In this document: piece after piece, positions 11,443 to 24,610 of the stretch
Layout: the number at the start of each line of letters is the position of its first letter
Numbering within the stretch: the first letter of the stretch is position 1
Assembly: GCA_950295325.1 (NCBI GenBank)
Contig: OX485807.1
Location: 19,315,666-19,379,665, forward strand
DNA length: 64,000 nucleotides
Origin: Polytrichum commune
Lineage: Eukaryota > Streptophyta > Polytrichopsida > Polytrichales > Polytrichaceae
Direction of reading: 5' to 3'
Translations under genes and position numbers: made by a program
Notes under the pieces: model-generated
Told to the model about the DNA's origin: nothing
The model's input: only the letters and a program-made list of their open reading frames with translations
Database searches by the model: none

Positions 11443-12620
11443 TCATTCGGGTTTGTTTACCATGCAAGAACCTTCATACCTAGGTAAAATCACCCTAGCA
11501 TCACTATAGTTTAGAATTATATTGACCCAAATAATAAACTGGGTACACAAAGATTCTCTCACCTTGACATACCCGCCAAACAACAATATTTGATTGGTAT
11601 TATAATTTTGATACACATAAGTATGTTCTTTGATACCATTATTGATGTTGATTATGAATACCATGCACTTGCCTATATACCGGTTCGACATTGATTTATA
11701 CCAACCCTATAAGCCACCTCAATACTTTGTTGGTTGAGCCTATTTTTGGAATTCAAGCCACCTCACTACTTTGTTCCAAATTGGATTGAATCCGCAAAGA
11801 AAAAAAGCTTGAGTAACTCAAAATTGTGCTTTGCAAAAGGAGTAGTATTTGTTCAGCAGGGAGAAATTGCATCCATCTATGACAAAGAAATAGACACATT
11901 GGAGAATACAATCCTTAAAGTAACACATCCATCGCCATCTAGTGCAAACATGAGATTCTTTGGTTGTAACCACTTTGAAATTATAAATAGTGTCCTAGAT
12001 ACTCCCGTAGATTGGAACACATGAGTAACCCATCATTTGACGAAGAAGATATTGAGGAGGCTCTAGACATATTGTCGTTCTCCATAAAGCACTTTGACAT
12101 TGATCCATAAATGAAAAGAATTACTGAAAGAATACTTTTATGTGTCAAGATTCATGATATGAATGTGACCCTCCTTGTTACTACAACAATTGTGTTAGCA
12201 AAAGTCTAGAGGACACATAGATATAAGATTTTCCACACTCTATGATGATGCTACTAGTGATGTTGTTGACACCGATCCAAACATATCTAGTTCGAAGTTC
12301 TACGTCAAGACTATAACTAAGAAGAACATCCTCAGGTATTGTAGATCCATATTATCCATATAACATGATTTTGATTACAAAGGATCTGAAACAAGATAGA
12401 AAACACGATTCTGACACTACTATTGTTGAGTCAAATGAAAGAATGGGTCCATACTTGGGACCCAAACAAGTAAAGCAGGAGCCAAACATGGTAGATTCAT
12501 TTTGGAGCATTTCAGCTATCATGGCCAAAATTTTGTCATTAGACATTGACTGAACTCCGAATTGAATCATATGCTAAGAATAGCTATTGTGAAATTTCTG
12601 TACATTTCATTGGAAGTTCC
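11443..12620 (+). pseudogene. Decayed coding remnant of an unidentified repeated protein
   Basis: Broken plus-strand frames run in order: FFDTIIDVDYEYHALAYIPV near 11625-11685, a 96-aa stretch at 11734-12024, MSNPSFDEEDIEEALDIL near 12021-12080, and KFYVKTITKKNILRYCRSI near 12298-12352. Stops and frame changes separate them. A second copy at about 17,600-17,830 has FFDTVVNVDYRWYDQNHTN in the same order relative to its neighbours, so this was once a repeated coding element. I do not recognise the family. Confidence 0.4.
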
Positions 12621-12904
12621 AATGTCACGTGGAAGGAATTTGTCACGAGTTCTGTATTTATGTTTTCTAGAAATCGGGGTCATAATTAGTGTGTAAAAGG
12701 GTCAATCAAGGCTGATGCTCCTGCTAAAAATTAGGTAATGATGTCACAAGATGTGTGGGTCATCTGTGAATAAAATGTCACTCTACTATGTAGCTTTGTG
12801 ACCGGAAATTGCAGAAGTTAGATGCAGCATGAACTGATTTCAAATCATCATGCAGTATAGATTGAGTAATTTGTCCCTCCTGCTTCACCAATTCTCACAC
12901 ACGC

Positions 12905-13140
12905 ATTTTTCTTCATACTTTTTGGAGCTCAAGTGATAATCTTGTTCATTATCCAAGCAACGATTAGCGAGCTCGTTAAATGGTCGTATATGTCCTCCAA
13001 GCATGTTGGTTGTTGAGCTTAGAATGGTTGATTCATGTTGAGCACATAGTCTAATTTCATTTAATGACATATGTTTTGGGTGTCCGTTCTGAAATCCACG
13101 CATAACCACACACTGCTCAAATGTATAGAAATATGATTAA
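12905..13140 (+). repeat. Repeat family B, copy
   Basis: This copy shares the ordered blocks 'gttggttgttgagcttagaatgg', 'gagcacatagtctaat' and 'cataaccacacactgctcaaatg' with the family B copy at 7690-8010. It is non-coding. Confidence 0.7.
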
Positions 13141-13149
13141 GCATGGCAA

Positions 13150-14980
13150 CGGAGTAACGCCAACATATGTTAGCAGATGAATAGGAGCAAATCAAGTTCT
13201 TCTCCGAAACAAATATGGTTAGGTGAGGGACTACAAGTGCGAAAGTTGGGGTTGGTGGGGAAACTAGGGGGAGGTGGCAGGCATGGAGCTAAGGTGGCAA
13301 CATAGCATGCGCAATAGGACAAAGTAGGACAATTTATTTAAAAAGATTAGGAAATTTCCTTCTCTTTCTTGAAGCCCTCTATGTGGACATGGTGGCAAGT
13401 CTTTGGGGGGGAGGGGGGGGCGCTTGTGAGCATGGGCATGGGCATGGGCATATGGTTGCATGGGTGCATGAGTGTATGGAGTTGGGTTCATCCACAATAT
13501 CAATTCATATAAACATGTGCAACGGGTTGGGGCAACACAAGACTTCCAAGCTTGTAAGGTACACTAGAACTCAAGAATGTTGACAAAATACCAAGTAAGA
13601 AGGTTCCACAACATAAACTGACAACATAAGGCCCACAAACCTAGATGGAGTTGGACCTAAAGCTCCAACAACTTTTACAATCCTATTTACTTATAGATGT
13701 ATATATTCGCATAGCAATAAATGAAAGCATCCCTCCATGCGCATGAGTCACTATAGAACTTTGAATAAATACATATGGTACACCAAGAGCAAAGGAATCT
13801 CAAGCTACACAATAAGCAACAAGAGGTGACATCTAACTTGAAATTTGGGGGCATATAGTGACATATATACTATACAACAGACAACATGGTGGTGGTAGTG
13901 GTCATTATCCAATTGTTCTTCATTGTTGTCCACTGGTGCATATAGGTGGGGGACCACAGGTGCATCAGGCCGGGACGGCACATGTCAAACTACACTAACT
14001 AGGGTCATTAGTGCGACTAACAATACTTTCTCTAACATTTCAAAATATCTATAACACTCAATTCTACTATGAGAGTATATGTAATATTGGACCAAGATGA
14101 CTAGGGAAAGTAGGAAGATACACATTCACACGGCTCCACGTGTCTCCAGATGTCAAAATGTGAAATTGATTTGATCTTAGTAACTAGGAACCACGAGTCA
14201 ACGCAATAAGTTAGTTTGTTCAAAATGTCACACTAATGGCCTTATTTGGTGTAGTGACATACGATGAGCCTTGGTTGCAAGCGCATGGCCCCACGAAAAT
14301 TGGTGTAGAATTTAACGGTAGATAGAAGTTACCTGTTGGAATTAACCAAGAAAGTAGAAGTCAATAAGAAAGGATAAGGGTTAGTAGTAACAAAGGGATC
14401 AAATGAGGACAAGGGATCGAGTGTGGGATTGAACAGTGTCAAGTGTGACCAATTGTTGTGGAAGTCTTGTGGGTGGTTTCCATTTTGAATAAAGGAGTGA
14501 GGATGTTGTTGGGAACCCTTACCGTGAGAGAGTTGGGCATTGCTTGAACCGATTCTATGCTTGCTTTCCAGCATAGTTCCTTCTTAGTACATCCTCTTGT
14601 TTAGAGGCCATATCATTCTATTACATATCTATAAACCTTCCAAAACCCGGGAGGGTGGGTGGGACCATCCCTCTTGATCACAACATTGCAAGATTACTTC
14701 TAAGTATTTTCAAAATGTCTCTACTTGGTATGTGTCTAAAGCATTACTAAAACCTTTGAGTATTCACACCACTAAGGTTGTAAGCTTTTCTACCCTTAAG
14801 TGAAATAATGCATAACATATCCGATACATATCAAGTCACTATCAAACGAGTAAGTGCCTCTTATTCAATAAATACTTCAAGTTTCATTCACAAGTAAAAA
14901 AAGGCTTTGTAATAAGCCTTGCACACACAATATTTTTGCATGAAGATGAAATACAAAACTTAAGATGGCCGTCCAAAATG
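13150..14980. other. Intergenic, no supported gene
   Basis: The stretch contains a small GGGCAT tandem repeat (13434-13452) next to G-rich runs. Otherwise it is unremarkable AT-rich sequence with no splice-consistent coding frame. Confidence 0.5.
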
Positions 14981-16090
14981 TGAAGGGTCTGCCTCACCTA
15001 TGCCCATGCCACCAACCAAATCCAAAGAGAGGGTTAGTAATGTACACGAGGTGAATAACAGCAGAACCCAATTGTTATCTATGTCACACAAATGAATACG
15101 GTAAAATCATATGGTTTGTATCTAAGAATACTTAAAAATATTAAGTACTCTACTTGTTCTTTGGCCATTTGAGCTTAGTGTGTAACAATATTGAGGCCGG
15201 TAGTGTACACCTTCCACAAGTCCTCACTAACTTACACTAATCCGAGAAGTTACTTAGGGTAAAACTGCATAAGCGGTTTTTAACCTTTGAAAGGAGGCCT
15301 CAATGCTTCCTCACCCTTCATATATGATTAGGTAAATGCTCTCATCCGTAGATTCTTAGTATAAGATCTATGGTTGAAAACAATTAGGTAAAACTTACTT
15401 AGCCCTAGAACACTAAATTCATTAGGGTTATGTTTTTATACCAAATCTGTTCATCTACGACACAGTAATAACAAGAGAGAGGGAGCTAACTTTTCAAAAC
15501 TTGTACAAAGTTTGAACTTCCTCTTTTCATAGGCCAAATCCTTCAATTTCTTCCTCTTTGCAATACAAGGGTGGGCGGGTGGGAGCATCTTCAAGACCCT
15601 CTCTATACATGTTTCATGCCTTTTTCTATTTGATAGTATAGTACCACCTTGCATAATAGAGTCATTTGCCTAATGTCTCATAGTATGTGTTGTACTACAC
15701 ATATATATACTTTGCATACCTACTTTGCCTTGCAAGAATACATGCCTTATTTGGATTTTTTGCTATCATATGGTATTCATCTCCTCATGAATGATTTTAA
15801 CTATCCCATGCTTTGGAAGCTAATTGCCAACCTTCTTGCCTCCTTATCAAGTACATCTAACTATAACACCACATGTATGTTGTACTTACTAAGGAGAAGT
15901 ACCTAGTAACCTCAACCAAATTTTGTGCATAAAATGTCATAATCACAATACATCACTGCATTGATTGTGTGAAGGGTTTGCCTCACCTGTGCCCATGCAA
16001 CCAACCAACAAACAATTGAGGATTAGTTACGTACACGAGGTAAATAACAGCAGGACCCAGTTGTTATCCATGTCACACACACTTGGTTCA
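14980..16090 (+). repeat. Repeat family C, two direct copies of one block
   Basis: Blocks at about 14983-15095 and 15970-16085 share AAGGGTCTGCCTCACCTATG (second: AAGGGTTTGCCTCACCTGTG), then CCCATGC-ACCAACCAA, TACACGAGGTGAATAACAGC and CCCA-TTGTTATC-ATGTCACAC. Between them, 15,460-15,610 carries a 'ttgaacttcctcttttca-aggc' segment that reappears inverted at 35,890-36,010. The element class is unknown. Confidence 0.65.
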
Positions 16091-16562
16091 TTTCAAATGC
16101 ACCAAAATATTTCAACCTCCAACACTCATTGTAAAACAACATATGGGTGTTCAAACATGTTCTTTTGCCATGATTGGGTTACTCCAAGTAGAAAACTCCT
16201 CTTGGTGATGACCCCTAGTTACTCTTACTTCAAGCACGTATCTATTACCCTTATGTGTATACCCAGAGCTCGCCGCACCTCTCACTTGCGTGAATGGTAA
16301 GAAAGAGATATTTTTTAGGGTTAAGGGCTTATATTGTAGTACTTACGTATGGTAAGTTCTCGTAACCCTATTTTTACTTCATTCATTTGTATCTCTGTTA
16401 CATCCGTTCCATGGTAAGTACGACTTCTTTCCATGTGTGTAGATATAGTATTATCAAAGTTTATATCATTTGTTTTACATAAGAGACCTTCGCTAGGTCT
16501 ATTAATGTAAAAGTTTAAGCTTGAATTTTTATGTAACATGGCATTAGTCAAGAACTATAACT

Positions 16563-16585
16563 AGAGAGAGAGAGAGAGAGAGAGA
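16563..16585. repeat. (GA)n microsatellite
   Basis: An uninterrupted AG run of 23 bases. Confidence 0.95.
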
Positions 16586-16599
16586 ACCGGTAGCTGCAA

Positions 16600-18230
16600 T
16601 GTATAAGGAAGTAACCAAGAGCATGGATAGAATAGTTAGATCAATAGCAAACTAGTATTGGGACTCTAACCCATAATCTACTAAAATGGATATTGACAAT
16701 TACAAAAGTGGTGGGTCTACCAGTTGCGTGACTAGTAGAACGTAGTAATCTAATTGTCATGCCATAACCCATAAGTTAACCGGTAGAAGGAAGATTGGGA
16801 GGTTGGAAGCTGGTAAGGATACTTCAATTGCTTAGGGTAAAAGGGAGTAATTCTTTGACAATAATAATACCATGATAATACCAAGGGGGGTTTATCTAAG
16901 ATTCAAGTAAATATGGACAAAGGACAAAATACTCGTCTAAAAATAGTCATGCATTCGAGGGGAATGTTTTTCCGCCGTCAACATGCGCACATTGCAAGAA
17001 TATTATTTGGGGAAAGACACCCAACAAAATATGGCAAAACTCCAATCATACATACATTAAGAGGCAATGGGGTGAAATACTCACTCTAGATGTGTATCCT
17101 TCACAAATCACATAATGTACATGCTACTAAAACGTGCTACAACAAGAGATGCAATCTACATCTAATGTTGATATCTGTCGTTTTCACCATAGAGTCCGCC
17201 GATACAAGTGCACAAATACATTTTGATTATGTATGAATTTCATGTATAAATATGAATTTATAGAAACCCCAGATTTTGCCCAAAATATGCATACGAAGTT
17301 GAGTTAAATGGGTTTATAAGTAATTTTGGATATATCCCAAATTTATATTTTTTTGGTTACCTTGATTCTATGGGCGGATCCATCATTACAATCTCGATAA
17401 ACCTAAATTTTATGGTATATGTGCAAATCCTCGATGGTTACTTGGATGTTATGATATTGAAATATCGAGAAAAAATAATAATTTATCTCTCAATGTTAAA
17501 CATGTATAATCAAAACATAATGAAATAACTTCTACCATTTTACTATCATCATTGCAAGTTCTATCGCAAGATCGTAGATACAATACAACATGTTGTAATT
17601 TATAAACATGTTTATATCAATATGGCCTAGAATGGTACTGGCCCAAATAATTAGGTATGCAAAGATTATACCCCTTCAGATACCACCAAATACATTATAT
17701 CATTAGTTGATTGATATTACAAGTTTGATAGCCATGGGTAAGTTCTTTGACACCGTTGTCAATGTTGATTATCGGTGGTATGATCAAAATCATACCAACT
17801 TTCAAAATAACTATATTTAACTACATATATTTTCAATACATTTTAGGGAACAATTATAGTTTTTTTTTTAATTGGAGAAGTTTGCCTCTTGATTTGGTTC
17901 ACTTGAGGGTCTTTGATATGCTCAGGCCATCGAGGATCATCAAGAAACACCTTTATACGATCACTCACAGGGTTGGGCTCTGGAACAACCTCCAATGCAT
18001 GTACACCACCAACACAGATAACACACTAGTGACACTACAACACTACAACAAAATTTTGTGAACATTTTGCGCTCAACTTTATTAACCAGATATATATAAC
18101 TATAGCTAACTAGATTTTTGGCAAACCAAATTTAGAACAACTATAGCTAACTACTTTTTTTGGCAAGTCAAATCATGAACAACTATAATTACGAAAGGCG
18201 ACTAGTTAACTAATAGTTTAATTGGTTGGT
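16600..18230. other. Intergenic; second copy of an unidentified decayed coding element near 17,600-17,830
   Basis: The only recognisable item is the FFDTVVNVDYRWYDQNHTN remnant near 17,730-17,790, paralogous to 11,443-12,024. The remainder is AT-rich with no gene seen. Confidence 0.4.
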
Positions 18231-18239
18231 TAGTTGTCC

Positions 18240-18460
18240 AAGGTTTGAACAACTTGTTCATTATCAAATTAAAGATTCTCTTTAGTTTTGAATGGTCACA
18301 TAGGTCCCCCAAATTATGTTGATTATTGAACACCTAGTAGTTTGAAAAATGTAAGCACGTAGTCCAACCTCTTTTGAGCGTTCATTTATAGAACTACATC
18401 CAACCACACACCACTTAAAATTAGGTGTCTATATCAAGAAGGTAATTGAATTAGGCCCAT
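18240..18460 (+). repeat. Repeat family B, copy
   Basis: Ordered family B blocks are present: 'gttgattattgaacacctagtag', 'gtagtccaacctcttttgagcg' and 'catccaaccacacaccacttaaaattaggtgtc'. Confidence 0.75.
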
Positions 18461-18599
18461 GCAACCTTGTAGCTGACAACTTAAAATTATGTTTTGTAGT
18501 CAACTAGTGTGACCATAGAAAAAGAACAAAGTTGAGAAGAATTGATTTTAGAATGCATGAAATTATGTGCTATCAATAAAGTTATTTGTAAAGTAAAGG

Positions 18600-18995
18600 A
18601 GATAAAACCATGAATTTAGTCCCAAACCTTGGGTTTATGAGAACTAACATAAAGTCACCCAAAGTTTTCTTCATGCTTATATTACCATACACAAAGAGTG
18701 GTGTCGGGCTATTCAAATCCAAATTTCTAGGTTGTCCTTACTAGAATAGGTGGCCCAAACTAGTCTCGTCTAGGCCAATCCATGATTTAGGATAGCAGGT
18801 TCCATATGCATACCTTATTTTAAATCCTAAAATTCTCTCAAATTTTGAGAGGTGAGCAAAGGAAGTCCCAAAAATTTCACCCAACTTTCAAAATGGGCTT
18901 CAATGAGCTAACGAGCTCTTAATAGAAAGTTTTCTCAAAGAGGGATCAAACCCACGCTCCCATCCCTCTTTGAGGGACTTTACGTATAATTCTAA
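18600..18995 (-). repeat. Repeat family A, copy 3
   Basis: The sequence is reverse-complementary to 4306-5070: 'agagtggtgtcgggctattcaaatcc', 'tctaggttgtccttactagaat', 'ctctcaaattttgagag', 'tttcacccaactttcaaaatggg', 'aacgagctcttaatag', and the hairpin CATCCCTCTTTGAGGGA before GACTTTACGTATAATTC. The same end (GTTATnCGTAAAGTC) marks the start of the 4306 copy, so this is probably a real terminus. Confidence 0.75.
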
Positions 18996-19439
18996 TATGG
19001 CCACAAGTCAATTGCAAGTATGCCAATGTGCAACTGGTGAGTTGATGAGGCGTAAGGAACACGTGATGATAGTTGAATTGGGTGTCACGAAATATGTGGA
19101 CAACAACTTAGGTTATGCGTATTCATTTGCAACATGAAGCTGTAGATGAGATGATTCCCAACGGCTTAAAGCTACTGGGCAGGGCATGGTGGGGTAAGGT
19201 CACAAGCACCCTCTTTATCCACTCCTTCGTTCCAATGTCCTCCTCACAAAACAATTTGGCCACAACATTCTGCATTCATAGTACACATATTTCACTGCCT
19301 TTGTGAAAAAGAAATAGAAAACAAATTATTTATACATGGAGGGGCAGTGCTTTTTGTCTGCGACCAGGAGAGAGTTCTGGCCACAGAAAAAGAAAAAGAA
19401 ATCCACCCGTCCAATGCATGCGGGCCATGAATGGAAACA

Positions 19440-19960
19440 ACTGACCTGTAGTTCCAAATGAACCAGTAGAGTTTGATATAATAACCTTCTGAAGTTCAAG
19501 ACTTTCAGGAAAATTACAAATCCTGTTAAGAGGACTCTATGTAATATGCCTCAAATTAGTGAAGGAAAACTAGAAGATCACATGTGAACGGTGGGCCTTG
19601 GAATTGTGGTGTTGGAATAGGGTGCTTCTACCTTATGTGTCATAAAGTTTATTCATGGTCCTTGTTATGAAGTTTATTCATGGTCTTCATGAAGTGTCAC
19701 TTACTATTTGATCCACCGGTGAACCACTTGTTTAGTTTTGGATCAACCTAACACATAAATTCTCAAATAGTGGAGGGAACTTATCGCTGATGGAGTTGTA
19801 GAGCAGATACTCCAACACAAGGTGCGCCTCATTTTCAATGACATTGTCAGAGCAGAAGTGACATAATTTGTTATGTCTAGAGATGGGTATAGTCAGCCAC
19901 TGGCCAGTTTCAACGGCAAGTCTTTGATTCAAGGCAAGTTAACTAATTGGCAACAGAAAT
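19440..19960 (-). pseudogene. LINE-like remnant with a C-terminal Cys/His motif
   Basis: The minus-strand open frame 19932-19732 reads LNQRLAVETGQWLTIPI, HNKLCHFCSDNVIENEAH, LVLEYLLYNSISDKFPPLFE. This is the 'LRxExGRW-IP-C-x2-C-x6-IEDE-H-x3-C-x-LY-R-KF' pattern found downstream of the reverse transcriptase in LINE-type elements, with the last Cys replaced (LEYLLY, usually ECPLY). Further decayed copies of the same stretch lie at 27,360-27,560, 28,115-28,310 and 29,125-29,225. No reverse-transcriptase domain is left here. Confidence 0.55.
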
Positions 19961-20727
19961 ATAAATGGACCTGCAAAGGAGAAAAAGAGTAGTTTGTTAT
20001 CACCCTGCACCTGTGAAACCTATTTGAGCAGTCTTGTAAAACTGACTAAAATATGGACATTTGTAACAACAGGTACCACCTTCACACCCGTTCAAATTTG
20101 TTACTTACCTTCCAGCTTCCAAATGGCATTTAAAAAGTAATCTTGGAAAGTTCGTGACACAGAGCAAGTGCTTGTCATCAAGGGTCAAAGATGATACCAT
20201 CATCATGCGCAAAGTATGCTTTTACACTTACAAAACCCGCTTCAACTCATTAAAGAGCGGTGTTGAACAACTCTTAGTTACTAGCAACCAAGAAGTAAGC
20301 TTTTGACATGCATAGATTGATCCTACATAAATCCTAATGGCTACAACTAAATTGCAGCATCTGTCTAAAAGGGCCAGATGTCTGTTTCTTTCTATTCTTG
20401 CTTCCCGGTAGCCAACCAAAAACTCCACACAAAGTGTCTGCTACGGAGGAGAATCAAGAAGAATGATAATTCTCCGGTCAGCAGAACACCTCAGAATTCA
20501 TTCTACTCTGCAAAAAGTACAGCACAAATTCCCTTTCAACACATGTTGACAATTTCCATGTCTGTCGTGTTTGATTTACCTCCACGATGGCCCAGCCTGA
20601 TTTTGAGACTCCAGCAAACATCCAAGAGCAGCAAAAGAAAAATCAATCGCTGGTTCCAAAATCTTGCCTTGAAGTTCCAAAGTGCATATATACCATGCAG
20701 TTGGTTGGGTGGGTAAGCCTAAGATTT

Positions 20728-22752
20728 TTACTTCTCCACTTGCTTGTCAACTTGTTTGGAGCGGCGAGGCTTCTTGTTGGTCGAGGAGCTGCTACTGTGA
20801 CTGCTTCGATGTCTCTTGTGATGAACAACCTTCTTGGGAGTGAACAATGAGCGGAGGATCATAAAAGCCACAAGGAATGGGAACGCCAAAAGAGCCGCCG
20901 CCAAAAACCAAATCGTCTCCTTGGTGGCAAAAGATGTAAAAAGCTCGTGCCGAGCTAAAAATTCCTTCAAATTGCTCTGCACGCGTTCATGGTAGGTGTT
21001 AGCGGCCGTTAGAGCACGGCGATAGTGAGGTCCAGCTATGGTGTTCACTTTCTCAAGATGAGGGGCCACGAACGTCGACACCTGCTCAATGTATGGCCTA
21101 CATTTCTCCCTTGCAACCTGCACAAGATCAATAATTTTATCATATCAGGTTTTGACATATTTCCACATCATGTAAAGCTCAACAACAACAAAAACACAAA
21201 TTTAAAGTTGTTTAACTCAAACATAACTTGTGGCCAGAGGTTCGTTGTTTTGAAAATAACAACATCCATGTTTAGCAAGTTTCAGCATATTCTTAGAGGT
21301 TTGAGCAAAGAACATTCTATATGAGTCATTGTAGGTCAAACTCGTCTTCAATTCAAAATCAAATACTACCTTAGAGCATGCACCACAAGTGGAAAGAACT
21401 TATTGATATACAATAGAAGATATTGTATTAAAACGGCCAATGGACATATAATAAATTTCCATTGAGCCATAAGAATTCTCTATTGAACCTACATAAAAAC
21501 AATTTTCGAGCCATAAATATCATCATAATTTCAGATTAATGATATTTAGACTATCAGATCAATGGTCACTAGGAGCCTCTTCACTTAGCTGAGATGTCCA
21601 ACACTCTTCAGGTGGCTTACATTCAAGCAAATATATTTTAAATTCGATCTCAATTATAATCCATTAAAAAAACTGAAACCCAAAAGATATATTTCACCAG
21701 TAAACCTCCTGTGGTAAAATTATTCCTGGCCCTTCCAGTGGCATTCAAATCCAACAGAAAGAGTACTGATTTGACTTGAGTTTACCAATTTCAGAAATTC
21801 CAAATCACAGTTGAAAGCACAAAGGCATTTCATTATATTTTATTATTACCTGCACATACGGGTCCACCTTCTTCTGAACTGTCTCAACATGTGGGGCAAT
21901 GTAATCTCGTGACGCAACACCCGCCTTCTTCGCCGTCTTCAAATGGGGCGCAAGAGCGAGTGTAAGCTTCTGCCAATTCTCCCGGATCACAGGATTCACC
22001 TTCGAGTTGAAAGTGTCAAGGTGGGGTTTAATATACTCATGCACATCCCCGGCTTTCAATGAGGCCGACCTTTGAAGGTTTTTCACAACAGGCTCAGCAT
22101 GTGTAGACCAGTGAGACGATGCAGTTCTTTGAAGGGTTTCAGCATGGGTGGCAGCCCAAGGAGGCAACCACGCTTTGTGGGCCTCATCCAATTTCCTGGC
22201 CTTGGCTTCAGCTTCCGACTGCGCTTTCAGCATTGCGGCTTCTGCAATTTGCAACCCTCGCTCCGCTTTCTGAAGCCGAGTTTTCAGGTCTTCGAGTGCC
22301 TTCACCACCTTTTCCTTCTCGGACACATGCTTCAAGGCTGCTTCTTCAACCACTTTCGCTTTTTCCTCACTCGTTCTCGCCTCCACTTTCAACTTCTCAG
22401 CAGCTTCTTTGTATGAAGCCACTTGTTTTTCAAGCTCGCGGACCTTCGACTGTGCGATTTCTAGCTTCGATTCGGTGTCTCCTGCCGCACCCTGTTTGTG
22501 CGAGTGGAGGTTTTTGACTTCTGATTCCAAGCTCTTGATCCTGCTATCCTTTTCAGAGATCGACAAGTCCTTCGTCTTCAGCCCAACTTGCAGAAGTGAA
22601 ACTTGTTGTTTCAAGTCTGCAATTTCCTTCTGAAAGTCATGTTGTGTGGGTGCTGCTGATTCTACAACGCCTGCATCTCCATTGATCGATGTTGCCACAC
22701 TTAAAAATACGATGGCAAGGACCGGAAGGAGAAATGACCTTGAGGTAGCCAT
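20728..22752 (-). CDS. Endomembrane coiled-coil protein, AT4G31340/AT2G24420-like
   Basis: Two exons, 22752-21850 and 21117-20728, joined CAG|GTAATA to TGCAG|GTTGCA in phase 0, give 430 aa. Residues 1-26 are a clear signal peptide (hydrophobic LLPVLAIVFLSVA core). About 40-190 is a heptad-rich coiled coil. About 200-350 has repeated amphipathic units with 'PHxxTxxxxVxP' spacing. About 370-390 is one membrane span (IWFLAAALLAFPFLVAFMIL). The tail is basic and Ser/Lys-rich. Arabidopsis relatives carry labels such as 'myosin heavy chain-like' or 'DNA repair ATPase-related', but their function is not established and nothing here suggests an ATPase. Inferred topology: lumenal coiled coil with a short cytosolic tail. 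The second ATG was preferred over one 21 nt upstream (at 22773) because of its A(-3)/G(+4) context. The gene looks intact. Confidence 0.88.
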
Positions 22753-22773
22753 TTTTGATCCCTTTCTGAGCAT

Positions 22774-24610
22774 CTGGGGCCAAGATTAATAAATCCCGTA
22801 ACCAGGGCGTGAAACTTGGTTCAGCTCCTATGTTGTTTGTCCTAGGAACCTAATTTCTGCAAAATGTGGCACAACAGATGAGGAATCAGAAATTTTCAGT
22901 ATAGAAATAAACAGAATGAATCCAATTCAACCTCCTCTTGTAACATTTCTTACAACGAGTTTAAAGTCAGACGGATTGAACTTAGAACAACGAAAACAAA
23001 ACACCAAAAGATCCAGGACATAACTAGAGGGCTTCAACAATCCCCATTTTCTCAATCACAAGATATGAGTTGGCTGTACATTCCAGCCTTGAAAACTTCA
23101 CAACTGGTAGCCCAAGAAATTCCAGAATTCAACACAGGAAAAACTGTAGAACTCAATACTAACACCACCATGTATTACATTGTCCAGTGCCCAAATTCGT
23201 TGCTTTGACTACTACTGTCAAATAAAGACCACTTCGTAAAGAGAAAGAATGCAAGACTAAAGCTTGTAACAGTGAGAACAAATATAAGTCATCAATTACA
23301 AAAAGAGAAGAAAATTACAAGACCTACATCCACAGGAAGAAATGTAATGCACCGAAACACAACCAAAGAGAGCCATCAAGTGTACTCAGAAAACACATGA
23401 GCGTATGCATAGCCACAAAAAAATAATACTTCTTTCATCTGCCATGGATGGCTAACAACCAGAGGTATTAAACCAGGTCCAGAAAATTGAAAAATAAACA
23501 TACAAACAAATGCTGTAAACACCACTTCTCAACAGTGAGAAAGTGTAAGACTAGATTCTCGAGTAACCCTTTTAAACGGTCAAACCACTTGTGAACAAGA
23601 GGCGTTAAGATTCAAGAATCTCTGCGGATGCATCAAATTGTGCAGACCACCCAAATAAAGAAAGATAATTCCCTCTAAAAACAAACTTATTGAGAAATCC
23701 TTTCAAAGGCGTGACCAACAAGGAGTGAGTTAACCCCTATGACCTATTATTGTTACTCCTAACAAGCTGGAGGGTTTGTTGAAGTCATCCTTTTGAAAAC
23801 GCACCCTCCCACAGAAACAGAGAACTGCGCTACGATCTACTCTCACCACCAAATCTTTCACCAAACTAACTTGCGATCTGGCACTCTCAAGTTAAAAAGT
23901 TGACACTTGAAACAAGGAGATCCAGGAGCCAACAACCAAAAACATTCACCACCAGAACCCCACATCTATAGATACTAACCTAGATCATCATCACCAACCC
24001 AGACTCCCCACAACCGAAAACCAAAACACACATCTTCGTACACACACACACACGCGCGCGCAGATGATGCCAACCTTCCCTTGTGGGGAAAAACACACTT
24101 AACCCTCCTCTCCCGAACTTGCGCCCCCCGAAACACCCAACATCATCGAAACTCAAACTTGAAATTTGCGCAAGTTGTCACTTAGTGTGGGTGGCGAGGT
24201 GAAGTGACACTTACCTCACCTATCATGCCAGAAGTGATGGTGATCTTGCTCCTCTCCCCCGGGGCTCCAACTCGTGTTGTTTGAAGTTTTATTTGTGAGT
24301 CCAGCCTAGTGTTACATTCGATACATGAGGAAGTCGTTGTACATGTGTAAGAATGTATCCTTGCAGTTAGAAAGGAAGAGTGATTTCTCCTTCCAGGCTC
24401 CGGACAGCCAGCAGCCCCCACAAGACGAAGCCAGAAGAACAAAGGAAGAAGACCTTGCAAGAGAAGACCCGAGTTTTGTTCGTATGTTCTTTTCCCCTCA
24501 GTTGTTGCGTCTAGAAGAAAGGGCGACTTGGGTGACGTGGCGGAGATTGTATGGTTGGATCCGATCCTTGGAAGTCCACCGGCCACCCACCCCACCTCAG
24601 CACTTCTAAT
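22774..24610. promoter_or_regulatory. Upstream region of the coiled-coil gene, extent of 5' UTR unknown
   Basis: There is no coding frame I trust. An AG just before the upstream ATG (CCCCAG|ATG) could be the acceptor of a 5'-UTR intron. There is a short (AC)n(GC)n tract at 24042-24061. A 28-bp block at 24556-24583 resembles one at about 3512-3537. Two overlapping open frames at 24182-24609 on opposite strands look like chance in G+C-richer sequence. Confidence 0.35.

Noticed and set aside
24182-24609. 137- and 94-codon frames upstream of the coiled-coil gene
   Set aside because: Opposite-strand shadows in a likely promoter/UTR region; low-complexity composition and no family pattern.
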